Source: Nitrospirota bacterium (GTDB lineage Bacteria; Nitrospirota; Nitrospiria; Nitrospirales; UBA8639). Taken from it: 64,000 bases of DNA. This document shows positions 16,645 through 25,740 of this stretch, in pieces; the stretch's first letter is position 1, and each line of letters opens with the position of its first letter. The stretch is from positions 62,001 to 126,000 of the forward strand of contig JAOTTP010000001.1 of assembly GCA_029864405.1 (NCBI GenBank), written 5' to 3'. The notes below the pieces were generated by a model. It saw only the letters and a list, made by a program, of their open reading frames with translations, did not search any database and was not told the origin of the DNA. The translations under genes were made by a program, and so were the position numbers.

Positions 16645-18888
16645 CTAAAACTCTTCAAAAAAATTATCCTCACGTTGATAGCGCTCATGGCCATTCGAGC
16701 TGCCCATGCCAACCGGTTGGGGCTTAGCCGTTGCCTTTTGAGAAGAGGCAGCCTTCGCTGAATGTAGAGGTTTACTCACAGGAAGGGACGTCTTGGCAAT
16801 TGATGGTGTAACCCTGCTTCCCGATCCTCGTTGTGCCCGAGAATTGAGAGACTGTCCTTGTTCTGTATCTTCTAATTTAAAAAAGGCCACTTGCTTCATC
16901 AGGTCGGCAGCTTGTTGTTTCATAGACTGGGAAGCCGAGGTGGCTTGTTCCACTAAGGCTGCATTTTGCTGCGTGCCTTGGTCCATCTGCATCACCGCCT
17001 TATTCACCTGATCAATCCCCGCCGCCTGCTCCTGCGAGGCGGCACTGATCTCCGAAATAATATCCGTCACACGTTTGACCGAGTTCACAATCTCGCCCAG
17101 CGTTTGCCCCGAGCGATTCACCAACTCGCTGCCGTCACTAACCATTTGTACCGATTCATTGATTAACGCCTTAATCTCTTTCGCGGCCAAGGCCGAACGT
17201 TGCGCCAAATTCCGCACTTCCGAGGCCACCACCGCAAACCCCCGGCCTTGTTCCCCGGCTCGTGCCGCTTCAACCGCCGCATTGAGGGCTAGTAGATTGG
17301 TCTGAAAGGCAATTTCATCGATTACATTGATGATATCCGCGATCTTTTTACTACTTTCATTAATTTCACGCATGGCCTCCACGGCCTTGTCCGTGACTGC
17401 TCCACCCTTCTCCGCCACTTCTCGCGCAGCCATGGCTAATTGGCTGGCCTGCTTGGCGTTATCCGCATTCTGTTTGATGGTGGACGTCATTTCTTCCATG
17501 GAGGCACTCGTTTCTTCTAACGCTCCGGCCTGTGTTGAAGTGCGTTGCGAGAGATCTTCATTGCCTTGGGTGATTTCACCCGAAGCGGTCGAGACGTGTT
17601 CCGCCGCTTGGCGTACTTCAGCCACCACCCCCACTAAATTATCCATCATGGCATTCATGGCTCTGCCCATAGTCCCCAGTTCATCTGTGGAGGTCAGGGT
17701 GACTCGCTTACTCAGATCACCCTGGGCAGCCCGTTGGGCGACCTCACTCATTTGAATCAGACTGTTCGCACCACGACGCCCGATATACAATCCAACCACC
17801 AAAATCAGAGCCACACAAATACCCGCCGTCATGGTTAAACTGCGTTTGAAGGCAATTGCCGCGACGGTGGCTTCTTCTAAGGGAAGACGCACCAACACCG
17901 ACCAATTCATTCCGGGATATCCTAAGGCCCCCTTCAAATGGGTATAGCCGGCTAGCTGGTCGATTCCCTTTCGCACATGCGTGGAGATCATATATCCCGT
18001 TTTTCCTGCAGCAGCCTCTTTGGCAGACAATTCCCCTTTTTCCACCAAGTTAAGTTTGAACAAGACAGTCTCCAGATTATGGCTCACCTCCTCCCTACCC
18101 TGGGCGGAAGGATCATAATCCACAAAAACCTGCCCCTGATCTCCCAACAGCGTGATTTCAGATCCAGGAAAACCAGAAGACTTGAGCTCCTGGTATGCCG
18201 TTTGAATAATTTCCTCCACCAAGGAGAATTTGACCCGATTGCTCCAATAGCCAATCAAATCCCCATCGACATAGACAGGTGCGGAGAAGCCCATGGTCAA
18301 TCCATCATCACCGGGGTAAACGAATTTCACATCCTCATCCACATGCAGATCTTCGATGAAAGTCCCTGTAGACGATTCATTGCCGGGAGCCGTAAAGAGT
18401 TGTTTCGTGGTAAATTCATTGGCTTGTAAGGCCTTAAACCATGGTGCATCAGCATATTTTTTCGAGTAAATCGCCGTGGTGTCGATGGGATTGCCTTTGG
18501 CATCAATTGAGTTGACCGCCATGACATCCCCGACCGTATCCACCAGAATGGTCAAATAATAAATTCCGGATGTCGTCACATATTGGTTCATCGCATCGGC
18601 GATCGCATTATGCTCTTTGGAGTACCAATGATACCGTTCGCCCACGATCTTATTGAGGCCAAAGGATTGTGGGTCGCCGTAGCGTTCGAATAGATTCCTA
18701 TCAATTTTATCCGCGATGTTTGACGCCACAATTTGGACGCGCTGTCCGGCAGCCTCTTCCATCTCCCCGGTCGCCGATGCTCCTAAATACCCCACCGTCG
18801 CCATGGGCACTATGCCGAAAATAGCGAACAACACCACTAGCTTGGCTGCAATTCCCCAATTCAACATTTCCTTGACCATATTATTCAT
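16645..18888 (-). CDS. Methyl-accepting chemotaxis protein with dCache sensor domain
   Basis: 747 residues: TM1 (about 13-34), a periplasmic double-Cache domain (35-350) with [17 protein letters not shown] and [12 protein letters not shown] segments, TM2 (about 354-376), HAMP, and an MA signalling domain with [19 protein letters not shown]. dCache domains usually bind amino acids or other small organic ligands; the ligand here cannot be read. The signalling domain is nearly identical in long stretches to that of the neighbouring heme MCP, which suggests duplication with sensor exchange. The tail ends DNFFEEF, the same aromatic pentapeptide as the neighbour. Start ATG 18888. It follows cheW. 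Confidence 0.94.
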   Translation of the reverse strand: MNNMVKEMLNWGIAAKLVVLFAIFGIVPMATVGYLGASATGEMEEAAGQRVQIVASNIADKIDRNLFERYGDPQSFGLNKIVGERYHWYSKEHNAIADAMNQYVTTSGIYYLTILVDTVGDVMAVNSIDAKGNPIDTTAIYSKKYADAPWFKALQANEFTTKQLFTAPGNESSTGTFIEDLHVDEDVKFVYPGDDGLTMGFSAPVYVDGDLIGYWSNRVKFSLVEEIIQTAYQELKSSGFPGSEITLLGDQGQVFVDYDPSAQGREEVSHNLETVLFKLNLVEKGELSAKEAAAGKTGYMISTHVRKGIDQLAGYTHLKGALGYPGMNWSVLVRLPLEEATVAAIAFKRSLTMTAGICVALILVVGLYIGRRGANSLIQMSEVAQRAAQGDLSKRVTLTSTDELGTMGRAMNAMMDNLVGVVAEVRQAAEHVSTASGEITQGNEDLSQRTSTQAGALEETSASMEEMTSTIKQNADNAKQASQLAMAAREVAEKGGAVTDKAVEAMREINESSKKIADIINVIDEIAFQTNLLALNAAVEAARAGEQGRGFAVVASEVRNLAQRSALAAKEIKALINESVQMVSDGSELVNRSGQTLGEIVNSVKRVTDIISEISAASQEQAAGIDQVNKAVMQMDQGTQQNAALVEQATSASQSMKQQAADLMKQVAFFKLEDTEQGQSLNSRAQRGSGSRVTPSIAKTSLPVSKPLHSAKAASSQKATAKPQPVGMGSSNGHERYQREDNFFEEF

Positions 18889-19030
18889 AAAACCCTCGCT
18901 GATTTTTTAAAGTTGTTATTCGCCTCTAATGCCCTTGGGCTTCCCTGGCTCCAATCCCTTCTCTAACAACCTATTTCTCTCGGAGAGAAGATGCACCAAT
19001 CAAACCATTTATGGCTTATATCTTTTCTCG

Positions 19031-19570
19031 TCAGGCGGGAATTTCACCTTTTACTTCCACGTCCTGGATCTCCCCTACCACCGCCACTTCCTCTTCCGTC
19101 AGCACCCGATCAATATTCAACAGGGTTACTAAGCGTTCCTGGGCATGGCCAATGCCGGCAATAAACGTGATATCGACCGAGCTACCCATGTCCGGAGGAG
19201 CCTGAATATTTTTGGCATTCATATCCAACACATCAGAAACCGCGTCGACCAGAAAACCCATCACGCGATTTCTGACATTGACCACTACGACCACGGTGAA
19301 TGACGTGGGTTCAGTCACGCCCATGCCGAATTTCATGCGTAGATCAACAATGGGCACAATGGTGCCTCGAAGATTGAGCACCCCTTTGAGGAAATCGGGG
19401 GTATTGGGGATTCGCGTGATCGTGGTGTATCCCTTGATCTCCTGCACTTTCAGAATATCGACCCCGTAATATTCATCCGCCAGATTGAAGGTCAGATATT
19501 GTTGATCGTCGCTGGAATAGGTGGTCCGAACATCGCGGTTCTCCGTACCGTCAATAGTGGCCGTGGACAT
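19031..19570 (-). CDS. cheW: Chemotaxis coupling protein CheW
   Basis: A CheW of 179 residues that links receptors to CheA. Core pattern: QYLTFNLADEYYGVDILKVQEI, RIPNTPDFLKGVLNLRGTIVPIVDLR, and VDAVSDVLDM. The first 22 and last 15 residues (EEEVAVVGEIQDVEVK) are acidic extensions. The start ATG 19570 has AGGAGCC upstream. It lies between cheA and two MCPs, giving a complete cheY-cheA-cheW-MCP-MCP operon. Confidence 0.95.
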   Translation of the reverse strand: MSTATIDGTENRDVRTTYSSDDQQYLTFNLADEYYGVDILKVQEIKGYTTITRIPNTPDFLKGVLNLRGTIVPIVDLRMKFGMGVTEPTSFTVVVVVNVRNRVMGFLVDAVSDVLDMNAKNIQAPPDMGSSVDITFIAGIGHAQERLVTLLNIDRVLTEEEVAVVGEIQDVEVKGEIPA

Positions 19571-19630
19571 GATTAGGCTCCTTTGTTATGAACATCATCG
19601 TTATGGCTCAATACTTGTCATCTTTTTTCT

Positions 19631-19716
19631 CGTAAAGGGTGAGGCGGAAAAGACGTAAGGGGGTAAGGCGAATAAGAATCCTCATGTCTGACGCTTTACG
19701 CCTTACGCTTCACGTT
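19631..19716. repeat. Heptad-hairpin repeat
   Basis: Purine arm (cgtaaagggtgaggcgg...cgtaagggggtaagg), short AT-rich loop, and pyrimidine arm (ctttacgccttacgcttcac). It lies between cheA and cheW. Confidence 0.7.
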
Positions 19717-19719
19717 TTT

Positions 19720-21825
19720 TCACGCCGCCGCAATGTGGCCAGCCCGTGCCAATCTGGCCAATCCCGGCACGTCCAAAATCAAGGCGACTTGCCCATCTCC
19801 CAGAATCGTGGCTCCGGAAATGGCCTCGACCTTGCGATAATTTTGTTCCAAACTCTTAATGACTACTTGCTGTTGCCCCGTCAGCTCATCCACGAGCACG
19901 GCTACTCGTCGACCATCCGCCTCCACGATCACCAGCAATGCCTGTGAAGGATCGGTAAAGTCCGGCGTGACGCCAAAGGCCTCATAGAGTTTGACCATCG
20001 GTACCCATTCTCCGCGAAGATTGACCACTTCTCCTTTGCCCACGATCCGTTGCAACTCATGGGGTTTGGGGCGAATGGATTCCGTCACCGTAATGAGCGG
20101 AATGATGTAATTATCCTGACCGACCCGGACAGTCATCCCGTCAATAATAGCCAGCGTGAGCGGCAATTTCAGCGTGAGCCGAGAGCCCTTGCCCATTGTG
20201 CTCTGAATGCCAACTGACCCACCAAGGCCTTCGATATTTCGCTTCACGACATCCATCCCCACCCCTCGACCGGACACATCGGTGATGGTCTCGGCGGTGG
20301 AAAATCCAGGACGAAAGATCAGTTGATACACGGCCTCATCCGACATATTGCTTCCATCGGCAATGATCCCTTTTTCCACGGCTTTTTTGATGATCTTTTC
20401 CCTGTTTAATCCTCGCCCGTCATCCTCCACGGCGATACAAATATTCCCGCCATCATGAAACGCATGGAGACGAATGGTTCCTCGGGCCGGCTTGCCTTGA
20501 GCCAACCGGTCATCCGGGAGCTCCAATCCATGATCGGCGGAATTGCGAACCAGATGGGTGAGCGGATCGCCAATCGCCTCAATCAGGGTTTTATCTAATT
20601 CCGTTTCCTCCCCGGACATGACCAATTGAATCTGCTTGCCGCTTTTTCCGGCGAGATCCCGAACTAACCGTGGGAACCGGTGGAACGCGCTGCCGATCGG
20701 CATCATCCGAATGGACATGACCCGTTCTTGTATCTCTCGGGTATTGCGTTCCAATTGGGTAATCCGTTCTTGGAGAACCGGGAGCTGATCGATGGAAAAC
20801 TTCTCGCTGAGATCCGTAATCATCGATTGCGTAATCACCAATTCTCCCACCAGATTGATCAACTTATCGATTTTCTCCGTATCGACCCGAATAGACGCCA
20901 CTTCATTTTTCTTCAATTGCTGCTGCTTCTGAAGCGCCTTATCTACTTGCTGAGGCGACGCTTTTTTGTCTTCCACTAGAATTTCGCCTATAGTTTTCTG
21001 CTTCGCGAGACTTTCTGCAACTTGCTCCGGCGTCACCACCCCTTCTTCCACCAGAATATCCCCCACCCGTTTATAGACTTCGGGCTTTTTCGGCGCACGA
21101 TCGATGATGGCTAATTCGCTTCCATCCCGGACAAACGCAAACACCTCCTCGACCTGAACAATGGGTACATCGGTTTCCAATTCCACGGTCCAACTGAGAT
21201 AACATCGTTCTGGATCGAGGGCGTCCAAAGCAGGAAGACCATCGGTTCGCACTTGCAGCACTTTCACCATGCCCAACTCATGCAGTTCCTTGAAAATCTG
21301 GGCTGGATCCATTCCTCGTTGAAACAATTCCGGTAAGGGGCTCCAATTAATCTGAACCGTTCGCCACGTCGCCGCTTGAGGCGGAGGACCCTGGGGAGCG
21401 GTTTCAGCTGAAGACCCCTCATGTGCAGGGGCGGTCGATCCCTTCTGACAGGCTTCCAGTTCACCTTCTAAGGCGTGAATGGCTGTCTCATCTGCCGCCT
21501 CACCCCCTTGCGCCGCGTCCAAAAGACTTTTCAAACCGTCCAACGCCCGCAACAGCACATCGATGACATGAGGGGTCACCGGCATTTTCTCATTCCGGAG
21601 GTCATCCAAAATGTTTTCCATTTTGTGAGTCAACTCGGCAATGGCCGTAAAATGAAACATCCCCGCGTTGCCTTTAATCGAATGGGCGCCCCGAAAAATT
21701 CGATTCAGTAAGTCCAGGTCTTTCGGACGTTGCTCTAACGCCAATAAACCGGACTCGATGGTTTCCACATGTTCTGCGGATTCAGTAAAAAACGACTCTT
21801 GAAACCGTGAGAGATCAACCGCCAT
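19720..21825 (-). CDS. cheA: Chemotaxis histidine kinase CheA with a duplicated linker module
   Basis: 701 residues: N-terminal HPt with His48 (FRGAHSIKGNAGMF), a P2-like region (about 155-245), a linker, the dimerisation helices (KIDKLINLVGELVITQ), HATPase (HLVRNSADHG, DDGRGL, GRGVGMDVVK) and CheW-like domain (LVDELTGQQQVVIKSL). In the linker (about 250-310) are two tandem copies of a short motif, VGDILVEEGVVTPEQV and IGEILVEDKKASPQQV, resembling modules from the N-terminus of type II secretion ATPases; this is uncommon in CheA. ATG 21825 follows GGAG. It belongs with cheY, cheW and the two MCPs and differs from the cheA at the left edge. Confidence 0.95.
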   Translation of the reverse strand: MAVDLSRFQESFFTESAEHVETIESGLLALEQRPKDLDLLNRIFRGAHSIKGNAGMFHFTAIAELTHKMENILDDLRNEKMPVTPHVIDVLLRALDGLKSLLDAAQGGEAADETAIHALEGELEACQKGSTAPAHEGSSAETAPQGPPPQAATWRTVQINWSPLPELFQRGMDPAQIFKELHELGMVKVLQVRTDGLPALDALDPERCYLSWTVELETDVPIVQVEEVFAFVRDGSELAIIDRAPKKPEVYKRVGDILVEEGVVTPEQVAESLAKQKTIGEILVEDKKASPQQVDKALQKQQQLKKNEVASIRVDTEKIDKLINLVGELVITQSMITDLSEKFSIDQLPVLQERITQLERNTREIQERVMSIRMMPIGSAFHRFPRLVRDLAGKSGKQIQLVMSGEETELDKTLIEAIGDPLTHLVRNSADHGLELPDDRLAQGKPARGTIRLHAFHDGGNICIAVEDDGRGLNREKIIKKAVEKGIIADGSNMSDEAVYQLIFRPGFSTAETITDVSGRGVGMDVVKRNIEGLGGSVGIQSTMGKGSRLTLKLPLTLAIIDGMTVRVGQDNYIIPLITVTESIRPKPHELQRIVGKGEVVNLRGEWVPMVKLYEAFGVTPDFTDPSQALLVIVEADGRRVAVLVDELTGQQQVVIKSLEQNYRKVEAISGATILGDGQVALILDVPGLARLARAGHIAAA

Positions 21826-21856
21826 TATTCGACTCCTTTGCGAAGGGACTGAGGAT

Positions 21857-22240
21857 TTATCTTTTCGTGAGGCGTAAGGGGTGAGACGATTTTTGATGCC
21901 TGATTAACCCACTCAGCATCTTATCTAGTCGGTTCATCGCACTCTCAAGTCCATCCGCATCCTTTGCCTGTAACCACCCAAGTCGTTTGCCAATATCCAG
22001 TTGAGTATCCAGCTCGCTTAACGATCCCTGAGAAACGTGCAAATACTGAATAAACTCTTTTGGGGTTTGCCGCGCCGCACCTTCCGCGATATTACTGGGA
22101 ATACTGACTGCCGCTCGCCGCATTTGACTGGTAAGGCCATATCTCTCCTGTTCAGGAAAAGTTTTTGTTATTTGGTACACATCAGTCACAAGTTGCATTG
22201 CTAAATTCCATACATCCAATTTTTTATGTGGCTTCTTCAA
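21857..22240 (-). CDS. Four-helix bundle (S23/intervening-sequence-type) protein
   Basis: 127 residues matching the four-helix-bundle S23 family, often found inside rRNA intervening sequences or at scattered loci: KKLDVWNLAMQLVTDVYQITKTFP, LTSQMRRAAVSIPSNIAEGAAR, and LHVSQGSLSELDTQL. Function unknown in the family. The only start is a TTG at 22240. The gene lies between the arms of a heptad-hairpin repeat (21866-21888 and 22258-22312). Its last codons (SSHPLRLTKR) are encoded by the purine arm, so its 3' end has merged into the repeat. It has no apparent link to chemotaxis and looks like an insertion between cheY and cheA. Confidence 0.85.
   Translation of the reverse strand: MKKPHKKLDVWNLAMQLVTDVYQITKTFPEQERYGLTSQMRRAAVSIPSNIAEGAARQTPKEFIQYLHVSQGSLSELDTQLDIGKRLGWLQAKDADGLESAMNRLDKMLSGLIRHQKSSHPLRLTKR
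21866..21888. repeat. Left (purine) arm of the repeat enclosing the four-helix-bundle gene
   Basis: cgtgaggcgtaaggggtgag, three heptads. It overlaps the 3' end of the four-helix-bundle gene. The matching pyrimidine arm is at 22258-22312, about 370 nt away, where other copies have a loop of 25-50 nt. Confidence 0.7.
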
Positions 22241-22257
22241 GTTTCACTTTAGCTTTC

Positions 22258-22312
22258 GCCTCACGTTTCACGCCTTATCCCCTGACGCCTCACGTTTCAC
22301 GCCTCACGTCTT
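22258..22312. repeat. Right (pyrimidine) arm of the repeat enclosing the four-helix-bundle gene
   Basis: Long pyrimidine arm (cctcacgtttcacgccttat...cctcacgtttcacgcctcac) ending just before the cheY stop at 22314. Confidence 0.7.
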
Positions 22313-22313
22313 C

Positions 22314-22685
22314 CTACCCCGGAAGCACTTTCTTAATCGTGGCTAACATTTGTTCCGGATTAAACGGCTTCACGACCCATCCCGTTGCTCCAGCACTTTG
22401 CCCTTCTTTCTTTTTGTCATCTGAGGACTCGGTGGTTAACATCAGGATCGGGGTGAACTTATGGGCGGCCATACCCCGCACCGCCTTAATCAGAGAAATC
22501 CCATCCATGTTCGGCATATTCAAATCCGTAATCACCAAATTCGGCTTCGCCCCTCCATTGAGTTTATCAACGGCTTCTTTTCCGTCTCCAGCCTCGACCA
22601 CTTCGTAGCCGGCCCCGGTCAGCGTAAAGCTCACCATTTGACGCATCGAGACGGAATCATCCACGATTAAAACTGTCTTGCCCAT
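22314..22685 (-). CDS. cheY: CheY-type chemotaxis response regulator
   Basis: A stand-alone receiver of 123 residues. VLIVDDSVSMR, the acceptor Asp in LVITDLNMPNMDG, the Thr in MLTTESS and the Lys in VVKPF are intact, and QSAGATGWVVKPFNPEQML is characteristic of a CheY subgroup in che operons. It is followed by the four-helix-bundle gene and then cheA. The start ATG 22685 follows GAGGTAATGCT. It differs from the cheY at 2.3-2.7 kb, which sits next to cheZ. Confidence 0.93.
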   Translation of the reverse strand: MGKTVLIVDDSVSMRQMVSFTLTGAGYEVVEAGDGKEAVDKLNGGAKPNLVITDLNMPNMDGISLIKAVRGMAAHKFTPILMLTTESSDDKKKEGQSAGATGWVVKPFNPEQMLATIKKVLPG

Positions 22686-22769
22686 AGCATTACCTCACTT
22701 TGGTTCTGTGTATTTCTATGTTGGCACTGTACGATCACCACTGATTATTCGACCTCTACCCATTTTTTC

Positions 22770-22856
22770 ATAAGGCGTCAGGGGTGAGGCGTAAGGAGAA
22801 AAAACACATCTTCATGCCTCACGGTTCACGCCTTACCCTTCACGCCTGACGTCTTC
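22770..22856. repeat. Heptad-hairpin repeat
   Basis: Purine arm (ataaggcgtcaggggtgagg), loop AGGAGAAAAAACACATCTTC, pyrimidine arm (cctcacggttcacgccttac). It lies between the MCP-like gene and cheY. Confidence 0.75.
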
Positions 22857-23991
22857 AGAACAACGTGATGTTGTCTCCTCCATCCGAACCGGTTCCGACC
22901 ATCACCGTCCCTTGACCCGATCGGGCAGCCTCCATCGTGAGGCGTTCAGACTCCATCGTATAGGTGTGTTCGAGATTCCGGATTTCTTCGAGCACCTGCG
23001 GCATCATATCTATTCCTTCAGTATCGTCGACCACCGCTTGAAGCGGCGCATGGATCCGCTCCAATGGCTGATAGACATGTTCCAATTTTTGGCGAGTGAT
23101 ATCTTGAAATTGCATGGACATCACAATTTGTCCGATATCCTTTCCCAGATCTTTGGTTCGCCCGGAATTGTGTCCAACGCTCTCTTTTAATGCATCATTA
23201 TTTCGAGCCATGACCTTGATCATCTCCAGAACTTTGTTCTGAGCCTCTACCGTTTCCGTTAAGTCTAAAGACACCAACACCTGGAGCTCTGACATCGCCG
23301 ACTCGGTTGTTCCTTTGACCGTCGTCGCAAGGGTACGAATTTGCTCTGAGGCCTGCGCGGACCGATTCGCCAATTTCGTCACTTCGTCCGCCACCACGGC
23401 AAACCCTCGTCCATGCTCTCCCGCCCTGGCGGCTTCAATTGCCGCATTGAGTGCTAATAATCGTGTTTGATCAGCAATAAATTCGACTTCCTCCACCACC
23501 TCTGAAATTCGAGAAGTGGTTTCCACAGCCTGCTCCATCACGCTCACAGTTCCGAGCGTCACCGTGGTCGTCTGTGTGACTTGCTTGACGAACATTTCTA
23601 TGGTCTTTTGTGTGTCCTGAAGGATCCGATCGACCGTGTATTCTTCCTTTCCACCACGTCCCTCTGCCATATTTAACAGGGCTTCGGTTTCAGCCACCTG
23701 TTCTCTGACATTTCTTGAAATTGCTTGAAAACGCTGAATAAGCCCGTCAGCCGCTTGTCCCGTCTCTTGTATGACCGCCTTAATTTGTGCCACAAAAACC
23801 GGAAACACCGGTGCAAGACACTGGCAAAAGGCTTTCCAATTCTCCAACGAACGCCGCTGAGCCTGTATGCCGGCCTGAAGTTGCTGTTCCAACAGGTGGA
23901 TACGCATCTGCTTGCTTCTGGCGCCCAAGGCATATCCGATCCCTGTTCCGGCCACCACTACACCCATCCATACCATCCAATCACCATTCAC
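22855..23991 (-). CDS. Methyl-accepting chemotaxis-like protein with a single membrane anchor
   Basis: 378 residues. One N-terminal hydrophobic segment (about 5-24, [15 protein letters not shown]), then coiled coil, then an MCP signalling core with [20 protein letters not shown] and [15 protein letters not shown]. No periplasmic or PAS sensor is seen, and the C-terminus ([20 protein letters not shown]) resembles the four-helix region of short MCP-like proteins encoded near cheY. It probably signals from the cytoplasm or joins a receptor array. It lacks the FFEEF tail of the other two. Start ATG 23991; it lies between the STAS gene (24.1 kb) and cheY. Confidence 0.87.
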   Translation of the reverse strand: MNGDWMVWMGVVVAGTGIGYALGARSKQMRIHLLEQQLQAGIQAQRRSLENWKAFCQCLAPVFPVFVAQIKAVIQETGQAADGLIQRFQAISRNVREQVAETEALLNMAEGRGGKEEYTVDRILQDTQKTIEMFVKQVTQTTTVTLGTVSVMEQAVETTSRISEVVEEVEFIADQTRLLALNAAIEAARAGEHGRGFAVVADEVTKLANRSAQASEQIRTLATTVKGTTESAMSELQVLVSLDLTETVEAQNKVLEMIKVMARNNDALKESVGHNSGRTKDLGKDIGQIVMSMQFQDITRQKLEHVYQPLERIHAPLQAVVDDTEGIDMMPQVLEEIRNLEHTYTMESERLTMEAARSGQGTVMVGTGSDGGDNITLF

Positions 23992-24049
23992 ACGTCACCT
24001 CATTCTTGGATTTCGATGAATATCAATTGCATTATTTAATGGTCCTGCG

Positions 24050-24346
24050 TTACGACTCCTGGGTCGGGAGAAACTGTGCAAATCCAATTTGCTCAAACGT
24101 GTCACGAATACGACTGGAATACCCCTGCACGGTCACCCGCCCAGAGCGGGTCGCCGCCACCATCAGCTGTACACAGGAGGAATCCATACAGTTCACCTCG
24201 CCTAAATCAATGTGGAGAGGCCCTTCTTGTTGATGCAAGGCCACTAAATCGGTATGAAATTGAGCCGCTTCAAAAATGGTGAGATCGCCTAGTGGCCTGA
24301 GAATCGACTGCTCAGGAATCATTGACGTGACTTGGGATTCTTCCAT
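24050..24346 (-). CDS. STAS-domain protein (anti-anti-sigma type)
   Basis: 98 residues forming a single STAS domain: LRPLGDLTIFEAAQF, LHIDLGEVNCMDSSCVQLMVAA. The Ser in MDSSC is at the phosphorylation position of RsbV/SpoIIAA. It is 334 bp downstream of a receiver-HATPase protein and a receiver-PP2C protein, which would be its kinase and phosphatase. Start ATG 24346 follows GAGAGGGT. It could equally be grouped with the MCP-like gene that follows 58 nt later, so it may couple partner switching to chemotaxis. Confidence 0.87.
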   Translation of the reverse strand: MEESQVTSMIPEQSILRPLGDLTIFEAAQFHTDLVALHQQEGPLHIDLGEVNCMDSSCVQLMVAATRSGRVTVQGYSSRIRDTFEQIGFAQFLPTQES

Positions 24347-24541
24347 GTTACCCTCTCAACTCTCGTGGGGAAAAAACGTGAACATTCGAACGACGCTCCT
24401 GGCCTGGCCTGATGCTTCCATTCCCGCGTGGCACCCTTCGGCATGACAAGAAATAAACAGAAGACAACCAGACCTATCGGATGCCAAAGGACCGTACCTT
24501 AGAAGAAGGACTCTATTTTTTTCGTGGTGACCATAACCCGA

Positions 24542-24632
24542 AATAAGGAGTAAGGAGACAGGAGAAAGAAATGTCCGAGCGGAAAAATCGTTTTTTCCTC
24601 ACGCCTTACTCCTCACTCTTTACTCCTCACGC
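24542..24632. repeat. Heptad-hairpin repeat
   Basis: Purine arm (aataaggagtaaggagacagg), loop AGAAAGAAATGTCCGAGCGG, pyrimidine arm (cctcacgccttactcctcac). It fills part of the 334-bp gap between the receiver-HATPase gene and the STAS gene; the rest of the gap shows nothing I recognise. Confidence 0.72.
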
Positions 24633-24680
24633 CCGATCCAATTCGTGAGCGGCCATAGGGATTTTGGATGCACTAGAGAT

Positions 24681-25607
24681 TCATTCTTCACCGATCGGTA
24701 AGTCGGTCTTGATCATACACACGACTTGATTGCCTTTCCCTCGATACTCGATCCAAGAGAAACTTAAGGCTTTGGCCATCGCAATACCCCGTCCGTGACT
24801 TTGCAGAATTCGCTCTGGCTTGATCTGTTCATACTTCCGCCAGTCGAAACCGGAACCTTGGTCGGTGATCGTCACCTGGATGCAATCCAAGAACCGTTCA
24901 AACAGCACGTCAACCACCTTGTGGGCATACTCAGGAAGCCCCATCCGATGTTGAATTTCTTCCTCCCACGTTCCACTCGCCTGGAGGGCCGTTTTTTCAT
25001 CGAACCCGATTCCCAAATTTCCATGCTCCACCCCATTCGCCAATAATTCATTAAGCCCAAACACCACTTTTTCTGAATTGGGACAGGCTCGCCCCAACAG
25101 GAATGCCAAGTCATATGCTTCTTCCATGGTTCGAACGTGAAAACGGCCCTGCTGTAATAATTCAACAATCTGAGACTGATGACTGAGATTTCGAATTATC
25201 CGTTTCCATTTCAACCCCTCCTCAACCGCTGCCCCAACTATCCGCAACAAGACCTGTTGGTCGAAGGGCTTGGTGAGGTAAAAAAAGACGCCGGATTCAA
25301 TCCCTTCGCATATTTCTTGCGGAGATCCCGCGGAGGTTTGCATCACCACCGGAAGCCATTGGAGACGTTCATCAGCTTTCAGATGCACCAAAAGGTCAAG
25401 GCCATTCATCCCCGGCATCATTCGATCCAACACCATCGCCTGGAACCCTTGTTGATCCTGTCGCAAATGCGCTAAGGCCTCTTCCCCATTATGCGCCTGG
25501 ACCAGTTCATATTGTTCATCCCTGAGACATTCGACAAGAACATCCAGGTTTAACTGATCGTCGTCCACTAGCAAGATACGGGAAGATGTGTGTTTCATAC
25601 ATGCCAT
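24681..25607 (-). CDS. Receiver domain fused to a HATPase (anti-sigma-type) kinase
   Basis: 308 residues. Receiver (about 9-125: LLVDDDQLNLDV, acceptor Asp in MVLDRMMPGMNG, Lys in YLTKPF) followed by a HATPase of the RsbW/SpoIIAB kind (NELLANGVEHGNLGI N box, DQGSGFDW and SHGRGIAMA G boxes). It has no HisKA domain. It probably phosphorylates the STAS protein encoded downstream and is itself controlled by phosphorylation of its receiver. It lies between the receiver-PP2C gene and the STAS gene. Start taken as ATG 25607; ATG 25598 is possible. Confidence 0.88.
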   Translation of the reverse strand: MACMKHTSSRILLVDDDQLNLDVLVECLRDEQYELVQAHNGEEALAHLRQDQQGFQAMVLDRMMPGMNGLDLLVHLKADERLQWLPVVMQTSAGSPQEICEGIESGVFFYLTKPFDQQVLLRIVGAAVEEGLKWKRIIRNLSHQSQIVELLQQGRFHVRTMEEAYDLAFLLGRACPNSEKVVFGLNELLANGVEHGNLGIGFDEKTALQASGTWEEEIQHRMGLPEYAHKVVDVLFERFLDCIQVTITDQGSGFDWRKYEQIKPERILQSHGRGIAMAKALSFSWIEYRGKGNQVVCMIKTDLPIGEE

Positions 25608-25634
25608 CTCGACAACTGAAAAGACCCAAGCAAC

Positions 25635-25740
25635 TCGTGAGGGGTACAGCGTAAGGCGTGAGGAGACAGAAGAAAGAACGGATCTGTACCCCCCACCTCA
25701 CGCCTTACCCCTAACACCTTACGTCTCACTCCCTAACGCC
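25635..25740. repeat. Heptad-hairpin repeat (near consensus)
   Basis: Purine arm (cgtgaggggtacagcgtaagg), loop GGAGACAGAAGAAAGAACGG followed by ATCTGTACCCC, then the pyrimidine arm (cctcacgccttacccctaac). It is one of the clearest full-length copies. Confidence 0.8.

Noticed and set aside
22744..22772. TCGAATAA upstream of cheY (22.7 kb) as a sigma28 site
   Set aside because: Both boxes match poorly and the spacing is off.
24451..24466. Plus-strand TGGCACCCTTCGGCA as a sigma54 promoter
   Set aside because: GG-to-GC spacing is one base short, and there is no plus-strand gene behind it.
24474..24502. TCCGATAG on the minus strand as a sigma28 -10 box for the STAS gene at 24.3 kb
   Set aside because: No acceptable -35 at 11-12 nt, and the -10 has two mismatches.
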